Source: Myceligenerans crystallogenes
Lineage (GTDB): Bacteria; Actinomycetota; Actinomycetes; Actinomycetales; Cellulomonadaceae
Reading direction: 5' to 3'
DNA: 64,000 bases
Assembly (NCBI RefSeq): GCF_039529775.1
Contig: NZ_BAAANL010000001.1
Location: forward strand, 124,001 to 188,000
A model generated the notes under the pieces. The model was not told the DNA's origin. It worked only from the letters and a program-made list of their open reading frames with translations, and ran no database searches. This document shows, piece after piece, positions 35,401 through 41,754 of this stretch; within the stretch, counting starts at the first letter, position 1, and every line of letters begins with the position of its first letter. The position numbers and the translations under genes were made by a program.

Positions 35401-38400
35401 GAGTCGCCCGCAGGCGCCGCGCAGCGGCAGATCTACGCCGCGTGCGCGCTGCGGGACGACGACACCGCGTACAACCTCGGCCTCGCCTACCAGGTGACGG
35501 GCCCCCTCGACGTCGCCGCCCTCCGCGACGCGTTCGGGCGGGTCGTGGCCCGCCACGAGCAGCTGCGCACGTCGTTCCACCTGGCCGGCGACGGCACTCT
35601 GGTGCAGCGCGTGGTCCCCGAGGTGCCCGACGTCGTGACCGCCACCACCGCGACCGCCGCCGACGTCGAGGCCCGCCTCGCGGCCGGCCCGCGCCCCTTC
35701 GATCTCGCCACGGCGCCCCTGGTGCGGATCGAGGTCCTGACGGTGGACCCGGAGCTGCACTACCTGCTGCTCGACATGCACCACATCGTCGGCGACCAGG
35801 CCTCCCTGGAGATCGTCACCGACGACCTCGTGCGCGCCCTGCGCGGCGAGGCGCTGGCCGGGCCGCCCCTGCGCTACACCGACTACGTCGCCGCGCTGGA
35901 CCGCCTCAAGGCGGACGGCCGGACGGACGCCGACGTCGAGTTCTTCGCGAACCAGCTGGGCGACGACCTCCCGCGGCTCGAGATCCCGGCCGACCGCACC
36001 CCGCCCGAGAACGCCACCCTGGACGGCCGGCGCCACAGCTTCGTCTCCGCGGCGAGCCGGCAGGCGGTCGCCGACCTGGCACGGGAGTGCGGCGCGACGC
36101 CGTACATGGTGGTCCTCGCCGCGATCACCCGGGTGCTCGGCCTGTACAGCGGCCAGAAGGAGTTCCTGCTCGGTACGGCCGTCACCGGCCGGCACGTCCC
36201 CGGCAGCGAGCACACCGTGGGCATGTTCGTCGGTGCCCTCCCGCTGCGCCTGTCCGACGACGCCGGGCGCACGGTCCGCGACTACGTCGGCTCGGCCCGC
36301 CAGAGCACGGTCGCGGTGCTCGGCCACCAGAACGCGCCGTTCGAGGCGGTCCTGGCCCGGCTCGGCATCCAGGCCGGCGCCGACGCCAACCCGCTGTTCG
36401 ACGTCATGTTCAGCTACGTCAGCACCGGCACCGAGGAGCTGGAGCTCGACGGGCTGACGATCGAGCCGCTGCCGCACGGGCGCATCAAGAGCCGCTACGC
36501 GCTCTCGTTCAGCATCGCCGAGCGGGTCGCGTCCGACGACTTCGCGATCGACCTCGAGTACCGCACCGAGATGTTCGACGACAGCACGATGGCGCGCCTC
36601 GGCGGCCAGCTCGACCAGTTCCTGCTCGCCATGACGCAGGACGCCGGGCGCCGGGTCGCGGACCTCTCCCTGGAGTCCCCGGAGGAGCACGCACGCCGCC
36701 GCACGGAGCTGACGGCCGAGGGCCCCGCGATCACGGAGTCCCTGCTGGCCCGGATCACGGCCTCGTTCGCGGAGCACGCGGAGCTGCCCGCCCTGCGCTG
36801 GGCCGGCCAGGAGTGGAGCTACGCGGAGCTCGACCAGGTGACCGACGCCCTGGCGGGCGGCCTCCAGGCCGCCGGGGTCGCCGCCGGTGACTTCGTGCTG
36901 TGCCTCCTGGACCGCGGGCCGTGGCAGGTGTTCTCCCGGATCGCCCTGATGAAGTGCGGCGCGATCGAGGTCCCGCTCGACGCCGGCCTGCCGGACGAGC
37001 GGGTCGCCGGGATCCTCGGCGACAGCGGCGCCGGCGTCGTCCTCGCCAGCGCACCGGAGGCCCGGACGTGGGCGGACGGCGTCGTCGCGCACCGTCCGGA
37101 GGATCTGACCGGCGCGTACGCGGCGCCGTCGGGCATCACCGAGGACAGCCCGCTGATCATGATCTACACCTCGGGCACGACGGGACGGCCCAAGGGCACG
37201 CTCGTCAGCCACGGCGGCGTGCTCAGCACCTGCGCGGACAACGGGTACATGGACTACCGGCCCGGGATGCGGGTGCTGCACCTGACGGGCTACACGTTCG
37301 ACCCGTCGCTGCTCGACATCCACAGCGCGTTCCTCGCGGGCGCCACCCTGATCATGGGCGGCCGCGAGCAGAACATGGACATGAACCTGCTCGCGGACTT
37401 CCTCACCGAGGAGAAGGCGGATGCCGGCATCCTCATCACCGCGGTGTTCCACCTGCTCATGGCGGAGCGCCCGGAGGCGGTCGCGAACATGTCGGCGCTG
37501 TACGTCGGCGGCGAGGCGATGCAGCCCTGGGCCGCGCGCAAGGCGTTCGAGGTGCTGGGCGCGGGCAAGCTCTACAACCTGTACGGGCCCACCGAGGCGT
37601 CGGTCTGCACCACGTACTTCCGCGTGGACGAGTTCCCGGACTTCGACCGGATGCCGATCGGCGTCCCCTGCCGGAACCGCGACCTCTACATCGTGCACCC
37701 CGACGGCACGGACGTGCCGCGCGGCGTGACCGGCGAGCTGTGTGTGGGCGGCCCGAGCGTCGCGCTCGGCTACCACCAGCGGCCGGAGCTCACCGCCGAG
37801 AAGTTCGTCGAGCACCTGGCCGGGGACCGCGGCCGCGTCTACCGCACGGGGGACCGCGTGGTGCTGGACGACGCCGGCCGCATCGTCTACCTCGACCGCA
37901 TCGACCGCCAGATCAAGCACGCCGGCTACCGGATCGAGCTGGCCGAGATCGAGGTGGCCACGCAGGAGCACCCCGACATCGCCGAGGCCGTCGTGCTGCA
38001 CCAGAAGGAGGGCACCGACAGCCGCCTGACCGGCTTCTACACCGGGGTCGCCGGCGGCGGCGCCGCGCCGTCAGAGGCCGAGGCCCGGGAGTACCTCCTG
38101 GCCAAGCTCCCGCACTACATGGTGCCGAACCGCCTGGTCGCGGTGCCCGAGTTCCCCCTCACCGCCCACGGCAAGATCGACCGCCGCGCGCTCGCCGCCC
38201 GGGCGGCCGAGCTCCAGACCCAGCAGCCACAGCCTCAGGAGGCAGCAGTGACCACCCCCACCGCCCCGACCATCACGGCCGCCGACGTGCTGACCATGTT
38301 CCGCGAGGCGCTCGGCCTGCCCGGCCTCGGCGCGGGCGACGACTTCTTCGCCTCCGGCGGGCAGTCCCTCCAGGCGATCACCCTCGTGCGGCGGCTGCGG

Positions 38401-39807
38401 CAGGAGGGCGTGAAGGTCGAGGTCACGGACCTCTACCGGCACCCGTCGGCGGACGCGCTCATCGCGGCGGTCCTGCCCGAGGCCGCCGCCGCCGCGGCCG
38501 CGCCGGCCCCGGCCGCCCCCACCCGCGACACGTCGCGCAAGACCCTGAGCGACGCGCAGCTCAAGCGGACCGTCTCGTGGTCGGTGAACGACGCCGTCCG
38601 CCTCACCCGGTCCTTCGCGGACGAGCCCGCGCAGGACGGCTACACGATCGGCGCCTTCGGCCGCCTGCACCAGGACAGCGACGTCGAGGCCGGCGGCTTC
38701 CTCCACGTGATCACGGGCCACGCCCCGGAGGACCTGGCGGACGCGATCGTGAGGGCCACGACTCGCCACGACGCCCTCCGCTCACGGCTCGTCGGCGAGC
38801 GCTTCCAGATCATGGACCACGAGCCGTTCGAGCAGCTCGCCGACCTGATCCCGGTGCTGGACGCCCGCCGGATCGACCGCGGGCAGATCGGCGACGTCAT
38901 GGAGGAGCTCGCCTACGGCCTGCAGAAGGAGGCCTTCGGCGAGGGCCTGATGTGGCGGGTGGTCATCATGCGCGTGTCCGACGACGAGCTGCAGGCGGTC
39001 TGGGCCCTGCACCACGCCGTGTTCGACGGCTTCAGCGCCGGGATCCTGAAGGACGAGATCACCCGCGTCCTGCGGGGCGAGGAACTCCCCGAGCCGCAGC
39101 AGTTCGGCGCGTTCCTCGAGTCGCTCGCGGACCCGACCCGGATCGGCGCCGGCGACGACGCCAGGAACTCGGCGGAGTCGGACGGCTTCGACTACACCGC
39201 CTGGTCCGCCGCGAACCGCGCGCAGGCCATCCCGACCGCGATCGACAGCCCGCGCGGCCGCATCCAGATCGAGCACTACCCCCTCACCGGGGACGCGAAC
39301 CCGCTGGACCTGGGCCTGCGCAAGGTCCATGAGAAGCTGGCGGAGCTCAGCGGCTCTCCCGAGGTCGCGATCGGCTGGGTGCACAGCGTGCGCCGGTTCG
39401 TCGGCCACGACTGGGCCAACTGCTTCGGCGAGTTCCTCGACATCATCCCGGTGGTCCTCACCGGCGAGAACGACCAGGCCAAGCTGTCCGAGCGGCTCAC
39501 CCGGGTCGGCGACATCGGCCTGCACTTCGTGCACGCCCTCGCGGACCAGCGCGACCTCGGCACCCTCAACGACGTGCGCGCGGCCTACTGGAACGACGAG
39601 CGCAAGCTCGACTTCATCCTGGTGAACTTCCAGGGCCACATCCCGCCGCACGAGATCCTCGAGGCCGCCGACGACGCGCCCACCGTCGCCCGCACCCACG
39701 TCAGCGTCTGGTACGACGACGACGCGCTGCACCTCGAGTGGATCGACGACCCGGCGCTGCACGCGGGCACGGACGCCGCGGCCACCAAGGACGAGGTCCT
39801 CGTATGA
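23443..39807 (+). CDS. Giant hybrid NRPS-PKS, C-A-T-KS-AT-T-C-A-T-KS-AT0-T-C-A-T-C
   Basis: The start at 23443 overlaps the reductase stop (ATGA); an ATG at 23497 with a GGGAG site is the alternative. The product is about 5,454 residues. Key residues: C1 HHLIADG (151-157); A1 TSGSTG at about 626, Asp671, Lys975; T1 Ser1049; KS1 Cys1278, His1414, His1452; AT1 GHSIGE (Ser1726) with HAFH (1824-1827), the malonyl-CoA signature; T Ser2050; C2 HHIVSDG (2246-2252); A2 Asp2757, Lys3039; T Ser3094; KS2 Cys3344, His3480, His3516; a degenerate AT with GQDRLL at 3758-3763 in place of GHSxGE; T Ser3916; C3 HHIVGDQ (4113-4119); A3 Asp4620, Lys4911; T Ser4975; C4 HHAVFDG (5190-5196). No KR, DH, ER, E, MT or TE domain is seen. 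It would join three amino acids and up to two two-carbon units. A specificities could not be assigned. Confidence 0.93.
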   Translation: MTLPADPDLTASPREHENMSVVPLSSSQLGMYFDAQLRDVSDYHVALRLRIEQVSPERFGAAVRRVVAAQPALRSAVRNLRGGVSYAVLPADDVATPFASHDLRGRADAEEAFDAIAAETTAAPFDLETAPLFRVVHARLDGEDQALFVCHHLIADGLSVSHLVDQVMSHALGDGTGADGGEPGEDAGFTAYQVKQTKAPGKRKAARNAEFWERSLARQEAPDLAHWFDPAAAATGDAEVVGRELRVPVDADLAAALQACARDAEVSEYTVYLAVFGLLLARYAHADDVTVAMPFTDRPGEEMERSVGCFIRTLPVRLDTAAPTVRDLLAQAGTEVLATWKHFDHPVTRLLADHPALARVFDVTFIHDDFSWPTGVHGAVPPSRIHFPGTLTVILEQVDGATELLFQYKEPVLTETRTRAFADRYVTLLKQLPGALDEPVATLRESTPDDDAALLARLSDTHHHDWTPAHLGDLFLAKTAAAPAAPAWSDATRAYTNAWAHDAATVVQRRLLEVTGGARRRVAILLPRSADLLAAVFGTGLAGCAYVPLSAGTPPERLAQIFADAEITAVLTTSDAGAGFPGGVARLDLDTWDELTALHADDRTEIREQPADVDVTPDDVLYVEYTSGSTGVPKGVVITHANLQNTALDLERRFPLGADDVYLLKTAFTFDIFGTEAYGWLVGAGRLHILPPGHEGDVLAVLDTIRTRSVTHVNFTPTMLRVLLGAAAARDGGADLAGLRYVFSGGEALTPDIVHRYVALDLDATLENVYGPTEATMWATHTTVTAADATTNVPVGTALNDYRLYALTPAGTLCGTDLPGELCIAGAGVAVGYLNRPELNATQFVDNPLYDPETDPPHMRRLYRTGDLGYLREDGRFAFMRRIDRQVKVGGVRMELGDVEQAILRVDGVVEAAAIVDDTITPPRLAAFFTTRADGDATGPAPDVVRAELARTLEPQMVPSVLVPMAELPTSTAGKLDRRALTSHLSTLRDQPTAVSPPPAPPETAAPADTAVNTDNATVTDRVTTLWRTVLETPDIDPAASFFQQGGNSLSLMTLQLELKEEFGQEVRVVDLLKHTTVESQAELFDVVGARAERQDAVPFDVGRTGSADIAIIGIGAQVPGAQNVHDFWHLLRTGAEGIKFYEDDELRALGIPESDIQAPSYVKAAGRLEGVGGFDHTLFTIPPAEADATSPQLRLLYETFWQACEDAGYDPTALPGKVGVFVGGNDDFAWYQEKLIEAERYGDAYENFTLATNHFLGTRLSYHFDLTGPSMSALTGCSTSLLTVHLAVQSLRLGECDMAVAGGVTIELPNDEGYHWADGMMFSPDGHCRPFDAAAAGTMFSQGAALLLLKPVDAAVRDGDPVYGVIKGSAVGNDGRRKLSYTAPSEDGQYETARAAYESSGIDPATVTYVEAHGTGTLLGDPIEVASLTRTFTGAAPGSVLLGSVKGNVGHTDSAAGSVGLSKVALALRHRYVPGTRNYAEPNPNIDFAPTPFRVTSDGRHWRADGPLRAGINSFGVGGTNVHMIVEEAPRPGADRPGVTEDNAYEVLQFSAATPEALDRTAEAVVRHVAGNESVSLSDTARTLREGRARLAHRKTIVVSAAEPRDADRWAKRASRASVTRATATGARTALLFSGQGNQYHAMGRELYQAGTPSGRVFRSWMDEIIGHLADDEAAQFRDVLYGDTPDARINRTEWSQLALFASQYAMAKVLDAFGVAPDIMIGHSIGELTAATLAGVWDLPDAVRLVRTRGTLMQAAEPGVMMAVLAPAAQVRALIEGHDGVWLSLDNSARRSVLGMREEQAGDVVRLLEDAGVRGIPLATSHAFHTPMMTGAARAFEAVVADVETRDPALPIISNRTGHVAAPGEMTDPAYWGDHIAGEVRFTESLATLLADGPLFGVELGPGPSLATFAAHDPGKRDDQVFVNVLKHAAETDADEAWLLGALGTLWSAGLAVDWSHHTTGRRISLPSYVFDRVPHSVHTTARLAQGRGATARPAPALTSAAPAASAPVRPAGGAIDVHATIQDAFLAVLGYDEVAADADFFALGGDSLKATGLAAQLAAGLGVTVTVADVFTAPSPAALADRFGPLVLANAGADGAPSPDTHRMRPAPEQDSYPLSPAQTRMYIATRLDPATLVYNMASATWLDGTLDEDRLRVAVQRLVARHEPLRTTFAMSGGEVRQTIAVPDQAGPVPVEFSRADRVGQDVLDGLMERFVRPFDLATGPLFRMEIVDGGPSGSLLLFDIHHIVSDGVAVEIIARDLGELYAGDLPPLGVHHKDFVVHDDAARADALAGAEAHLLEALRDAPSDALLVTDRPRGGARNGAAGRVKLHVDPARMRSIRTLAEAHGATPFMVVLSAWGATLGRTGGREDLVIGAPVTGRTLAETQEMVGMFVNMMPIRLRPAAEMPFGEYLDAARASVLDALKHQEVPFDRLVDGLALERIPGRHPLCDVSFDYHNIELHEISIDGIPARELEVSPAGVGMDLVITCTETPDGLALELDYATDLFDRSTIERLATSFEQLLDAVCREAGLPIGRIPLPAAAPQAGTDAIRARIEPRPFTPVHELIARRAAGQPDATAVVDANGDRYTFAQLDGMANAQAARLIEAGLKPGEHVALFTRRDVNLLIAQLAILKAGGAYLPVDPEQPQARQERILADAAPRFAFAEPGLSSVAASSSLTTVLDITACTARTAPAPALPAVGPDAPVYAVYTSGSTGRPKGISVRHRGVTNLWRDHDERGIFAPGDVIVSLADPTFDIFTFESLLPLASGAAVHMCPAGDQKDAAAIARRIEEHGVTHIQVAVSKMAALCGNRRFRAQLPALRVVVCGGEHFAENLLALLQEESGARIFNMYGPTETTVTATVKEFAPGDDVTIGGAVSGAAVLVVGDDGELLPDGAPGELCIAGEGLAIGYINDPEKTAAAFTTLRALPGVRIYRTGDAGYRRPDGDIVLSGRLDHQVKVNGNRIELGEIEKTAMRADGVTYAVVTVSDGDLVLHYTSDGAADRQAAILAEIDAALPAYMRPARLRRVAEMPKLPNTKVDRAALAATTGSDAAMNHAEPVPPDALGVILGVWEEVLGRGVRESDNFFDAGGNSYKLMLVNNRLGEELGQDIPLVRLFEHPTPRGLADSLGGAAPAAGPRGAEPAGETGTISLTDIADVAAWQEPAAPARDTSSRKIAVIGLAGVLPGADTVAGHWDNLFAGVTSISRFSRDELLAAGFDAATIDDPRYVPARGHVAAGTFDAEFFGYSAREAETMDPQIRLLHETAWHALEDGGYVPGDFDGDIALFAGSGTNFPWMAGFLARKDDPMAAFEAMITNEKDFLTTKVAYKLGLTGPAVSVQTACSTSLVAIHQAVRSLRDGEADMALAGGVALNFPRKEGYEWHEGMIFSADGVCRPFSRDADGTVAGQGCGVVLLKPLEAALADGDHVYAVIAGSAVNNDGHDKVGYTAPSVRGQEAVIRAALADAAADPADVAYVETHGTGTVNGDPIEYAALASVYGTGRPVALGAAKANVGHLDAAAGVAGFFGAVGVLARGAVPPMANFTALNGHIDDDAAIYVPTRVTTPVGGIPLAAVSSFGIGGTNAHVILEPAPRPADGPAADDGEWILPVSARTDGARRRMQAELEQAVAGGVSRRDASATLAAGRAEFDSRAAAVSTPGQPLEWIEPGSPVQAVDASDGVRLSLAAPSAVPLPAEAAFGRALDRTLRVFEDGLQAQVREALYGTSPADVAIERLAQFVVRAALARCAGPESLHAAAGQDRLLRIALAVESAELGVSDAVRHLRAGTAPEATPGTGGPEVTLVAAGAPVTAQVLARLLASRWVRGGVVDREKFTAPGRRVPLPGYAFEPTAFVSDIRWDELGTGAARPAPEAADTVPAEDVVVQDDPETALRAAWIDVLGSEPSDDADFLRSGGDSLTAVHFTALIEKHAGIAITVGEMFTDASYAGIRKVLDAKAPQTPQQQHPQQEENVQQDDLAEPQEAPREYESPAGAAQRQIYAACALRDDDTAYNLGLAYQVTGPLDVAALRDAFGRVVARHEQLRTSFHLAGDGTLVQRVVPEVPDVVTATTATAADVEARLAAGPRPFDLATAPLVRIEVLTVDPELHYLLLDMHHIVGDQASLEIVTDDLVRALRGEALAGPPLRYTDYVAALDRLKADGRTDADVEFFANQLGDDLPRLEIPADRTPPENATLDGRRHSFVSAASRQAVADLARECGATPYMVVLAAITRVLGLYSGQKEFLLGTAVTGRHVPGSEHTVGMFVGALPLRLSDDAGRTVRDYVGSARQSTVAVLGHQNAPFEAVLARLGIQAGADANPLFDVMFSYVSTGTEELELDGLTIEPLPHGRIKSRYALSFSIAERVASDDFAIDLEYRTEMFDDSTMARLGGQLDQFLLAMTQDAGRRVADLSLESPEEHARRRTELTAEGPAITESLLARITASFAEHAELPALRWAGQEWSYAELDQVTDALAGGLQAAGVAAGDFVLCLLDRGPWQVFSRIALMKCGAIEVPLDAGLPDERVAGILGDSGAGVVLASAPEARTWADGVVAHRPEDLTGAYAAPSGITEDSPLIMIYTSGTTGRPKGTLVSHGGVLSTCADNGYMDYRPGMRVLHLTGYTFDPSLLDIHSAFLAGATLIMGGREQNMDMNLLADFLTEEKADAGILITAVFHLLMAERPEAVANMSALYVGGEAMQPWAARKAFEVLGAGKLYNLYGPTEASVCTTYFRVDEFPDFDRMPIGVPCRNRDLYIVHPDGTDVPRGVTGELCVGGPSVALGYHQRPELTAEKFVEHLAGDRGRVYRTGDRVVLDDAGRIVYLDRIDRQIKHAGYRIELAEIEVATQEHPDIAEAVVLHQKEGTDSRLTGFYTGVAGGGAAPSEAEAREYLLAKLPHYMVPNRLVAVPEFPLTAHGKIDRRALAARAAELQTQQPQPQEAAVTTPTAPTITAADVLTMFREALGLPGLGAGDDFFASGGQSLQAITLVRRLRQEGVKVEVTDLYRHPSADALIAAVLPEAAAAAAAPAPAAPTRDTSRKTLSDAQLKRTVSWSVNDAVRLTRSFADEPAQDGYTIGAFGRLHQDSDVEAGGFLHVITGHAPEDLADAIVRATTRHDALRSRLVGERFQIMDHEPFEQLADLIPVLDARRIDRGQIGDVMEELAYGLQKEAFGEGLMWRVVIMRVSDDELQAVWALHHAVFDGFSAGILKDEITRVLRGEELPEPQQFGAFLESLADPTRIGAGDDARNSAESDGFDYTAWSAANRAQAIPTAIDSPRGRIQIEHYPLTGDANPLDLGLRKVHEKLAELSGSPEVAIGWVHSVRRFVGHDWANCFGEFLDIIPVVLTGENDQAKLSERLTRVGDIGLHFVHALADQRDLGTLNDVRAAYWNDERKLDFILVNFQGHIPPHEILEAADDAPTVARTHVSVWYDDDALHLEWIDDPALHAGTDAAATKDEVLV

Positions 39808-41501
39808 CCTCCGGCCCGGCGCCCGTCGTCATCACCGGCCTGGCCCTGCGCCTGCCCGGCGCGGCGAGCCAGGAGGAGTTCTGGGACCTGCTGATCAACG
39901 GCGTCGACCGCACCGCCCCGGTCAGCGAGCACCGGCGTGCCCTCGCGGGCGCGCCGGGCTGGGACGACATCATCGGCGAGGTCGACGGCATCGAGATGTT
40001 CGACGCCGGCTTCTTCAAGATCGAGGCGGACGAGGCGCGGTTCATGGACCCGCAGCACCGCGTCGGCATGGAGGTCGCGTACGACGCGGCGTGCGACGCC
40101 GGGCTCGCCGAGTCCGGGGCCGCGGCCCGCCGCTACGCCGTGCACATGGCCATGACCTGCAACCCGTACTACGGGCTGCTGTGCCGGTACATGGACAAGC
40201 ACGGCGCGGCCGGGCTGCACCCGCGCACCATCATGGGCTCGTACCACCAGGCCCTGGCCGCGCGGATCTCGCACCAGTACGACCTCACCGGGCCGGTCAC
40301 CGCGATCGACACCGCCTGCTCGTCGTTCCTCGTGGCCCTCACCCGGGGGATCGACGACATCCGGAACAACGGGTGCGAGGGCGCCGTCGTCGGCGGGGTC
40401 AACCTGATGAGCGCCGCCTACACGTCGTTCCTGGCCAACGCGGGCGGCATCACGACGTCGCACCCGCGCACCCGCGTGTTCGACGAGGACGCCGACGGCA
40501 CGCTGCTCGGGGAGGGCGCGGTCGTCGTCGTCCTGGAGCGGGAGGACGTCGCGCTCGCGAAGAACCGGCGGATCTACGGCCGCATCGCGGCGCACGCGGT
40601 CAACAACGACGGCTCGTCGCTCAACATCATGGCGCCGAACCCGCGCGGCCAGGCGGACGTCGTCCGCGACGCCTACGCGGGCGCCGTCGACCCCGCGTCC
40701 ATCGGCTACATCGAGACGCACGGCACCGGCACGAAGATCGGCGACCCGATCGAGGTGAACGCGCTCGCCAAGATCTACCGGAAGGAGGATCTCGGCGACC
40801 ACCGCGTCGGCCTGGGCTCGGTGAAGAGCAACATCGGCCACCTGCTCAGCGCCGCGGGCGGCGCCGGGCTCGCGAAGCTGCTGCTCAGCCTGAAGCACGG
40901 GCGGATGGCGCCGAACCTGCACCTCGGCACGGTGAACCCGCTGCTGCAGCTGGAGCGGACGCCGTTCGACGTCGTCACCGAGCCGCGGGACTGGGCGCGG
41001 CCGGCCGGCGGCCGGCGCGCGGGCGCCATCACCTCACTCGCGCTCGGCGGCACGAACGTGCACGTCGTCGTCGAGGAGCTCCGGGACGACGACGCCGGGC
41101 GCCGCCGCGGCGAGCTCACCGCGCCGCTGATCTGCCTGTCGGCGAAGTCCGAGGAGGCGCTGCGGGCGCTGCTCAAGGAGGTCGAGGGCCTGCTGGCCGA
41201 CGGCGTCGACACCTACGACCTCGCGATGACGCTGGCCCGCTTCCGCCCCGCCCACGACTGGCGGGCGACCGCGCGGTTCGACCCCGCGACCGGGGCGCTC
41301 GCCGAGGCCGTGGTCAACCACGTGGCCAAGCCCGACCGGCGCCCGAAGGGCGAGCCGCCGGCGTCGTACGAGGCGGCCGCCGACGGGTTCGTGAACGGCC
41401 GCGCGATCGACTGGGCGCGCTTCTTCCCGGACGCCACCGGCACGCTCGTCGCCCTCGCCCCCTACCCGTTCACCCGCGCGCCGTACTGGCTCGAGTTCTG
41501 A
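39804..41501 (+). CDS. Free-standing modular-type ketosynthase without AT
   Basis: It starts in an ATGA overlap with the synthetase. The 565-residue product has a complete ketosynthase: Cys172 in DTACSS, His306 in ETHGTGT, and His346 in NIGHLLSAAG. After about residue 430 the KS-AT linker begins (ICLSAKSEEALRALL), but no acyltransferase domain follows. The protein goes directly to a post-AT-like tail (IDWARFF, then LAPYPFTRAPYWLEF). It looks like a PKS module from which AT and ACP were lost. It probably elongates or condenses a chain with the separate ACP encoded next. The extender would have to be loaded in trans, for example by AT1 of the giant synthetase. Confidence 0.9.
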   Translation: MTSGPAPVVITGLALRLPGAASQEEFWDLLINGVDRTAPVSEHRRALAGAPGWDDIIGEVDGIEMFDAGFFKIEADEARFMDPQHRVGMEVAYDAACDAGLAESGAAARRYAVHMAMTCNPYYGLLCRYMDKHGAAGLHPRTIMGSYHQALAARISHQYDLTGPVTAIDTACSSFLVALTRGIDDIRNNGCEGAVVGGVNLMSAAYTSFLANAGGITTSHPRTRVFDEDADGTLLGEGAVVVVLEREDVALAKNRRIYGRIAAHAVNNDGSSLNIMAPNPRGQADVVRDAYAGAVDPASIGYIETHGTGTKIGDPIEVNALAKIYRKEDLGDHRVGLGSVKSNIGHLLSAAGGAGLAKLLLSLKHGRMAPNLHLGTVNPLLQLERTPFDVVTEPRDWARPAGGRRAGAITSLALGGTNVHVVVEELRDDDAGRRRGELTAPLICLSAKSEEALRALLKEVEGLLADGVDTYDLAMTLARFRPAHDWRATARFDPATGALAEAVVNHVAKPDRRPKGEPPASYEAAADGFVNGRAIDWARFFPDATGTLVALAPYPFTRAPYWLEF

Positions 41502-41514
41502 GAGGAAAAACATC

Positions 41515-41754
41515 ATGGAAAAAGAAGAAATCAGGGCCGTTCTCGTCAAGGAGATCGCCACGGAACTGTCCATCGCACCGGGCGAGATCGAGGAGGACGC
41601 GAGCTTCATGAAGCTCGGCGTGTCCTCGGTGCAGGCGCTGAAGATCGTGAACCGGCTCCGCAAGGAGCTCGACATGGACATCAACCCGGTCGCGCTCTTC
41701 GAGTTCAAGACGGTCGACGACATCAGCGAGTACCTCGCGGAGGAGTCCGCCTGA
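41515..41754 (+). CDS. Free-standing acyl carrier protein
   Basis: The 79-residue acidic protein has the four-helix ACP pattern. The phosphopantetheine site is Ser38 in LGVSSVQALK, at the start of helix II, where Ser replaces the usual Asp before the modified Ser. The gene begins 13 bases after the KS gene and its stop overlaps the aminotransferase start (TGATG), so the KS, ACP and aminotransferase are probably made together. It likely presents the beta-keto acyl chain to the aminotransferase. The PPTase at 51607 would activate it. Confidence 0.92.
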   Translation: MEKEEIRAVLVKEIATELSIAPGEIEEDASFMKLGVSSVQALKIVNRLRKELDMDINPVALFEFKTVDDISEYLAEESA

